A program made the translations under genes and the position numbers. The notes beneath the pieces were generated by a model. It was given only the letters and a program-made list of their open reading frames with translations. It was not told where the DNA came from and made no database searches. 10,571 bases of DNA from JAJZMA01 sp021850405 (GTDB lineage Bacteria; Chloroflexota; Dormibacteria; Aeolococcales; Aeolococcaceae): positions 1 through 10,571 of the forward strand of contig DAHXLU010000114.1 of the NCBI GenBank assembly GCA_027365835.1, read 5' to 3'. Positions 6,988 through 10,571 of this stretch are shown piece by piece; positions within the stretch are counted from its first letter, which is position 1; every line of letters begins with the position of its first letter.

Positions 6988-8232
6988 TTACCGGCGCGGT
7001 GCAACCGGTACCGGCCGGGTGAAATTGCCGTGTGCGACAAGGGGGAGTTCTACCTCCAGCCGCCGGCGTGCTTCCTCGATCCCAACTCCAGGAGACAGCT
7101 CCGGCAGGAGTGAGCGCAGCCAGTCATGGTCCACATTGAGCGTGCGCCACTGCACCTGCTGCACCCCCATGGAGCTGCAGGCCGCCACCGTGGCGTCCAG
7201 CTCACTGCTGACATCTGTGACCCCCGGGAAGGTCAGGAGGTTCAGGCACACCTGACCCCCTGATTCGGCAACAACAGTGCCGGAGTTCAAAACCTCTTCC
7301 AGACCGTACCCAATCGGCCGGTAGTACGCCCGAAAAATCTGGTCTGTAAATGAGATGGCACTGATGCGGACGGAGTTGAGGCCGGCCTCCACCAGTTTTT
7401 TCAGGGTATCGGGGCGGCTTCCATTGGTGTTGATATGGATGGTTGCCGCAGGGAAGCGTGCACGGATACCAGCTACTGCCTCCACCAGCACAGCGCCTCT
7501 GGTGAGCGGCTCCCCCTCACACCCCTGGCCGAAGGAAACCATTGGTGCCCCCGTGTCAAGGTGGTAGGTTGCCAGCTCCACCAGTTCGAGAGCAGTTGGG
7601 GCGTAGCGCATACGCTCCTGGGGTGAATCCACAGGCGCCCGCTGGAGTGATATGCAGCCCAGGCAGTCTGCGTTGCAGGCGGGCGACGCTGGCAGAGCAC
7701 CTTCGTGCTGGCGAAGCAGCGTATTCTGTGCGGTATAGCAGCGATTATCCACTGCACAGTCATGCAGCTGATCGACCAACCGGTTGTGGGGCAGGGCCAG
7801 CTTTGCCTCCTGCCACGCAGTCTCGATTGTTTCACCTGAATCCTCGCGTTCCTGCCAGGCTCCGAAATCATCGCTCTGGACAGCGGCAGCCACCAGTTCT
7901 CCTCCATGCTCAGCAACAGCGGTATAGCCAAAAAGGGGAAGCGGGGCCCCTGCACCATCCCATTCCCCAGCTGGAAGATATGTCCGCAGATAGCCAACCG
8001 GAAGTACCGCCGCTACCGGAACTGCATCAGAGATAACCACAGGGACGCCATCCCGGTCCATTCCATACGCTTGCCGCCCCGGAAGGTGTACCAGTTTTGC
8101 CTCCGACGGGAGTGGAATCACAGAACCAAGTGTCAGCCCCACTACGCGATTGCCACTCCTGGCAGCAGCATAGGTAGCGGTATCTGCGTCCAGCGTGTCA
8201 TCTGGTCTAACCACCAAGGGTCGCACGGTCAT
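6988..8232 (-). CDS. Uncharacterised radical SAM protein
   Basis: A 414-residue protein with a radical SAM core. The cluster motif is C-x3-C-x2-C at C186, C190 and C193 (ACNADCLGCIS). A G-x-E-P-type motif (FGQGCEGEPL near 234-243), INTNGS near 267-272 and VRISAISF near 288-295 fit the SAM-binding and barrel strands. The first ~150 residues form a separate domain with no family I recognise, containing PLPLFGYTAVA near 97-107. Two extra cysteines (C159, C165) precede the core, and C238 sits in the G-E-P motif. The substrate is unknown. The ATG at 8232 was chosen because AGGGG lies 4 nt upstream; GTG 8226 and GTG 8274 are alternatives. The gene precedes rpmE on the same strand, separated by 177 bp with tandem hairpins, so it may be its own unit. 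The stop is TAA. Confidence 0.85.
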   Translation of the reverse strand: MTVRPLVVRPDDTLDADTATYAAARSGNRVVGLTLGSVIPLPSEAKLVHLPGRQAYGMDRDGVPVVISDAVPVAAVLPVGYLRTYLPAGEWDGAGAPLPLFGYTAVAEHGGELVAAAVQSDDFGAWQEREDSGETIETAWQEAKLALPHNRLVDQLHDCAVDNRCYTAQNTLLRQHEGALPASPACNADCLGCISLQRAPVDSPQERMRYAPTALELVELATYHLDTGAPMVSFGQGCEGEPLTRGAVLVEAVAGIRARFPAATIHINTNGSRPDTLKKLVEAGLNSVRISAISFTDQIFRAYYRPIGYGLEEVLNSGTVVAESGGQVCLNLLTFPGVTDVSSELDATVAACSSMGVQQVQWRTLNVDHDWLRSLLPELSPGVGIEEARRRLEVELPLVAHGNFTRPVPVAPRR

Positions 8233-8584
8233 CCATCCCCTAACAGAAGCAACAAGGCGAGGCCGCACCAGCACTCAATCATGGCAGCACTAGCCCCTAT
8301 ACATTGTGCACGCGCGCGGCGGACAAATGGCGCCCAACCAGGACGCCAAGCAAGACCGACCAGGTTTTACTCCTGTTGCTCCACGATTCCCGCCAAAAAC
8401 CCGGATTGCTCCACTTTGTGGGAGGGATAGTTCTGGCGACACGCGCAACGCTGCCCCAGCCACAAAATCAGCATATTTACCGCTGCTGGCGCATGGTACA
8501 GGAAGTACCCAGGTGGCATTGGCCATTACTTCATCAAGCGTCAGGCGCCAGGATGCATGATGCTGGACCGCCGCATACGCCGTG
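8233..8584. other. Region upstream of the radical SAM gene, no firm gene
   Basis: This stretch should contain the radical SAM promoter, but no convincing -35/-10 pair stands out. A minus-strand frame with ATG at 8526 and TAG at 8290 encodes 78 residues (MANATWVLPVPCASSGKY...) with no recognisable family, no good ribosome binding site and rare start choice. If the IS1380 element and one CTAG copy are removed in thought, the same frame extends upstream through the restored junction to the stop at 10432, about 153 codons, but without an obvious upstream start codon. I treat it as probable non-coding or degraded DNA. Confidence 0.3.
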
Positions 8585-8588
8585 CTAG
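8585..8588. repeat. Target-site duplication, left copy (CTAG)
   Basis: CTAG directly abuts the left end of the IS1380-family element. An identical CTAG (10268-10271) abuts its right end. Because CTAG is palindromic it also makes the terminal inverted repeat look four bases longer than it is. Confidence 0.75.
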
Positions 8589-8604
8589 CCTAGATTTTTC
8601 AGTA
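8589..8604 (+). repeat. IS1380 left terminal inverted repeat
   Basis: CCTAGATTTTTCAGTA matches the reverse complement of 10252-10267 at 13 of 16 positions. The match stops immediately inward of this point. Confidence 0.75.
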
Positions 8605-8799
8605 ACTCGGGTTGCCGGGTGGCTTTTTCCTTGAATGCGGCCCGCGGGCGAAGAAGATGGTATCGCCGGGCTCCCGTTACGGCGTGAAAGCCGGCAAGTT
8701 GAAGATTCCGACCCCAGCCTTCAGGAAATTGGGTCTTCCTGGCACATTACTGACACGCCAAAGAGGACATGCACTGCAATGGGAGGCTGTGCGCTCTGG

Positions 8800-10148
8800 T
8801 CAGGTGGAGAAGGAGAGCGAGCGTAGTGTTGGCCAGGCGACGGCCAGGTCATGGGCGTGGGCGGAGTGGGCGTCGAGCTTCAGGCAGAGCCTGCGTCCGG
8901 ACCGTGTCAACCTGCCAGCTACATGGAAGAGCCGGTAGCGCAGTGTCCTGGGTTCCCATCCCTGCTGGACTTTCTTCAGGCACAACCTCTGCATCCATGA
9001 CACAGGTCTGCTGCTACCAGGACCATCTCCAGCCATGCCTCATTCATGGCAAAACTGTGAAAGGGGAAAGCTCTCATTCCCGTAGCCTTGGCACAGCGGA
9101 TACGGTCTTCCACCCGGGCATGGTTGCGGTGGTTGGCTTCGAGATAGGCAATGTCTCTGTCAGGACGGTCGGTAATGATGACCTGGAACCGGTAGCCATT
9201 GGCATCACTGAACGTCATCTGCGCTCCCGGATGGTGGATCTCCCGCCGGCAGATCGCCCGCGTTCCCGCCGGCCACGAGGAGAGATCCAGTTCTTTTAGT
9301 TCACATACGCTGGCTTCCTCGGCATCGCGTTCCTCATTGTCGGCTGTCACCGCAGGAACCCACGCACGTTCTGGCATCGCCAGGATGGCCTTGCGGACCT
9401 TTTCTGTCAGATCCAGCCCCACAGAGAACTGGATACTTCTGTGGCGTAGCTCATTGACAAAGTCATGGGATGCTCCTGCCGAGTCGGAGCGTGCTATGAG
9501 GGTGTTGGTTGTGGTGATGTCGGGAGGAAGTTGCTCAAGAGCCATCTCCAGCACCTCGATATGGTCTGCCGCGGTGTTGGAGCCAGCGTTACCGGGACGA
9601 AGTTTTCCTGCAAGTGCCTCTGCCATGGGATGGAGGAAGCACAGGAGGGGGTGGTATCCATACCCGCCCTTGTAGGTGCCCGCCGCCTTCTCCTTGTCAG
9701 AATGGCTGGTCACCAGCAAGGCGTCAAAGTCCAGAAAGAGAGGACCGGCAGGTCCACCAGCTGCTGTTCACACTGCCTGGCGTGCCCGGGCGCGTGCTGA
9801 GCAAAGACGGGACAGCTCCGTTTGTCTGACAGCCGCCATGGTTCTCCATACAGTGCTGTCTGACGGGATGAGGTCTGACAGCTCGGGAAGTTCCCGGACA
9901 GCCGAGATGGCTGTGAGGCAATCCCCTCCGTCTGCCAGCATGGTGGCGATGCCTACCAGGACTGCTCAACAGTCCCGATGGGAGGAACGCTGGAAGATGG
10001 GGCGCATGGCACGGGCAAAGCCCTCGCGGAGGCCACCCGAGGAGGCAAGCTCTGCAAGGAGCCCCGCTCCAGCGTGAGAGATGAGGTTGCCGCCGTCGGC
10101 GGTGATGATGGGACGTGGACGACGATGGGTGCTGCGACGTATACTCAC
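8800..10148 (-). pseudogene. IS1380-family DDE transposase, disrupted
   Basis: Read in one frame from GTG 10148, the sequence gives an IS1380 transposase of about 450 codons, the usual size. AGGAGG lies 11 nt upstream of the GTG. Recognisable blocks are the N-terminal ADGGNLISHAGAGLLAELA, then LADGGDCL and the first catalytic Asp in LFLDFDALLVTSHSDKE. Next come KGGYGYHPLLCFL, LRPGNAGSNTAADHI, the second Asp in ARSDSAGASHDFV and the Glu region HARVEDRIRCAKATGM. The frame is broken by TGA at 9966-9968 and TGA at 9768-9770, and by a one-base deletion near 9002, after which the C-terminus (LCLKKVQQGWEPRTLRYRLFHVAGRLTRS) continues in another frame to TGA at 8800. The pieces otherwise align without gaps, so the decay looks fairly recent. 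An intact product could not be made without read-through and frameshifting. Confidence 0.88.
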
Positions 10149-10251
10149 CTGGAAGGTGACCTCCTGTGTTGCGATGTTTGTTTGTTAACATTGCAATTAT
10201 CCCATATACAGAAAGGCACCTTTACTTTTTCTGCTTCAGAAACACTCCCTC

Positions 10252-10267
10252 TACTGATATATCGAGG
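10252..10267 (-). repeat. IS1380 right terminal inverted repeat
   Basis: Read inward on the minus strand it is CCTCGATATATCAGTA, 13 of 16 identical to the left end. The internal 100 bp to the transposase start contain no other gene. Confidence 0.75.
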
Positions 10268-10271
10268 CTAG
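10268..10271. repeat. Target-site duplication, right copy (CTAG)
   Basis: CTAG follows directly on the right end of the element and matches the left copy at 8585-8588. Confidence 0.75.
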
Positions 10272-10431
10272 GAAGGCTAGCAGCCCGTCCTGGTAAAGGA
10301 AGAAAGCAAGGCGTATTGCAGAAAACGGCGAGAAAAACGGATGTGGCCGTGTGACATTCTTTGCGTCGCGGTATCGGAGGGCTCTGTTGGCGTGTCAGAG
10401 GGGCCGTTGGGCGACCCCTGGCTCTCCCGAG
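10272..10431. other. Non-coding spacer between the two insertion-sequence remnants
   Basis: No gene was recognised. A short direct repeat, GGCTAG, occurs at 10266-10271 and 10275-10280. This stretch would have been the 3' flank, or the terminal part, of the IS1182-like element. Its own terminal repeat cannot be identified because the other end lies outside the window. Confidence 0.4.
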
Positions 10432-10571
10432 TCATCCCCACACGGCCTCCAGCTTGGCAATGTTGTGTCATATGGCGTGGAGTGCCCATTCTCCCTGCAC
10501 CCTGGTCAGCCCTCGAAGCAGGAATCTCCGTAATCCTTTGTTGTTTATCTGCCCAAACACTGGCTCGACGG
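10432..10571 (-). pseudogene. C-terminal remnant of an IS1182-like transposase, cut by window edge
   Basis: The minus strand reads VEPVFGQINNKGLRRFLLRG, then LTRVQGEWALHAI, a TGA at 10468-10470, then HNIAKLEAVWG and a final TGA at 10432. This is the conserved C-terminal block of IS1182-type DDE transposases (E-P-V-F-G-Q-I...R-G-F-R-R-F-L-L-R-G...G-E-W-x-L...H-N-L-x-K-L), including the catalytic Glu of VEPVFG. The in-frame TGA falls between the GEW and HN motifs, so the gene is interrupted. The upstream part lies beyond the window. The family is recognised from memory of the domain, so ISL3/IS5-like relatives sharing this block are not excluded. Confidence 0.7.

Larger units (their letters stand above)
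8589..10267 (-). mobile_element. IS1380-family insertion sequence, 1679 bp, decayed
   Basis: The element is bounded by imperfect 16-bp terminal inverted repeats (CCTAGATTTTTCAGTA on the left; CCTCGATATATCAGTA read inward from the right; 13 of 16 identical) and flanked by CTAG on both sides. The ends begin with CC and the length is right for the family. It carries one gene, a transposase on the minus strand (8800-10148), which is inactivated by two in-frame stops and a frameshift. About 195 bp between the left repeat and the transposase stop, and about 100 bp between the right repeat and its start, hold no other gene. The ends are much better preserved than the gene, so it might still be mobilised by a related transposase elsewhere in the genome. 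Confidence 0.85.

Noticed and set aside
8605..8799. Possible passenger gene between the left terminal repeat and the transposase
   Set aside because: Short frames on both strands lack a ribosome binding site and any motif. It looks like the 3' untranslated part of the element; a GCCCGCGGGC palindrome is the only structure.
9199..10077. Plus-strand open frames opposite the IS1380 transposase
   Set aside because: They are antisense to recognisable transposase blocks and have Ser/Ala/Arg-rich, motif-free translations.
8583..10282. Alternative element ends at the 9-bp inverted match TGCTAGCCT / AGGCTAGCA
   Set aside because: That match does not extend inward. The CC-started repeats at 8589 and 10267 match at 13 of 16 with flanking CTAG on both sides.
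8800..10571. UGA read as a sense codon in this organism
   Set aside because: rpmE, prmC, sua5 and glyA all end at TGA exactly where the family C-terminus is expected, and no housekeeping gene contains an in-frame TGA.
1..10571. tRNA, rRNA or CRISPR array
   Set aside because: No cloverleaf-like T-arm or anticodon pattern, no rRNA signature and no regularly spaced repeats were seen on reading.

Overview
The window is a GC-rich bacterial chromosome segment with two parts. The first, roughly 460-8232, is a tightly packed minus-strand block of housekeeping genes. The second, roughly 8585-10571, is a strip of decayed insertion sequences upstream of that block. The L31 sequence (CHPFYTG...IDTAGQVERF), the RF1 'GHGGQSVNTT' motif and the gene order rpmE / DUF1385 / prfA / prmC / sua5 / glyA / wecA-like suggest a Chloroflexota or deep-branching Firmicutes-like bacterium. 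That placement is inferred from remembered family sequences, not from a search.

Transcription of the block runs from high to low coordinates: an uncharacterised radical SAM protein (6988-8232), a 177-bp gap with two stacked hairpins, an extended -10 promoter candidate and a leader inverted repeat, then rpmE (L31), a DUF1385 membrane protein, prfA (RF1), prmC (the RF1 glutamine methyltransferase), sua5/ywlC (tRNA t6A synthesis), glyA (serine hydroxymethyltransferase) and a WecA/TagO-like undecaprenyl-phosphate sugar-1-phosphate transferase. Junctions are very short (0 nt between prfA and prmC, 3 nt between DUF1385 and prfA, 10 nt between sua5 and glyA), which implies one translationally coupled operon. 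The theme is translation (ribosomal protein, termination factor, its modifying enzyme, tRNA modification), followed by one-carbon supply and cell-envelope polymer initiation.

Downstream of the last gene (1-459) there is no convincing complete gene. It holds a GC-rich hairpin pair just after the wecA-like stop, a possible 49-residue ORF on the plus strand with a good Shine-Dalgarno, and a possible minus-strand promoter and start codon leading off the left edge.

Upstream of the block lies a complete IS1380-family element (8589-10267, 1679 bp) with imperfect 16-bp terminal inverted repeats and a CTAG target duplication. Its transposase is dead: one reading frame carries two in-frame TGA codons, and a one-base deletion separates the C-terminus. 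About 160 bp beyond it, at the right edge, is the C-terminal tail of a second, unrelated (IS1182-like) transposase, also with an in-frame TGA. No RNA gene or CRISPR array was found.

I found no clear candidate for a wholly new system. The items most worth a second look are the uncharacterised radical SAM protein beside rpmE, the UGA-only decay of two different transposases, and the structured radical SAM-rpmE intergenic region.
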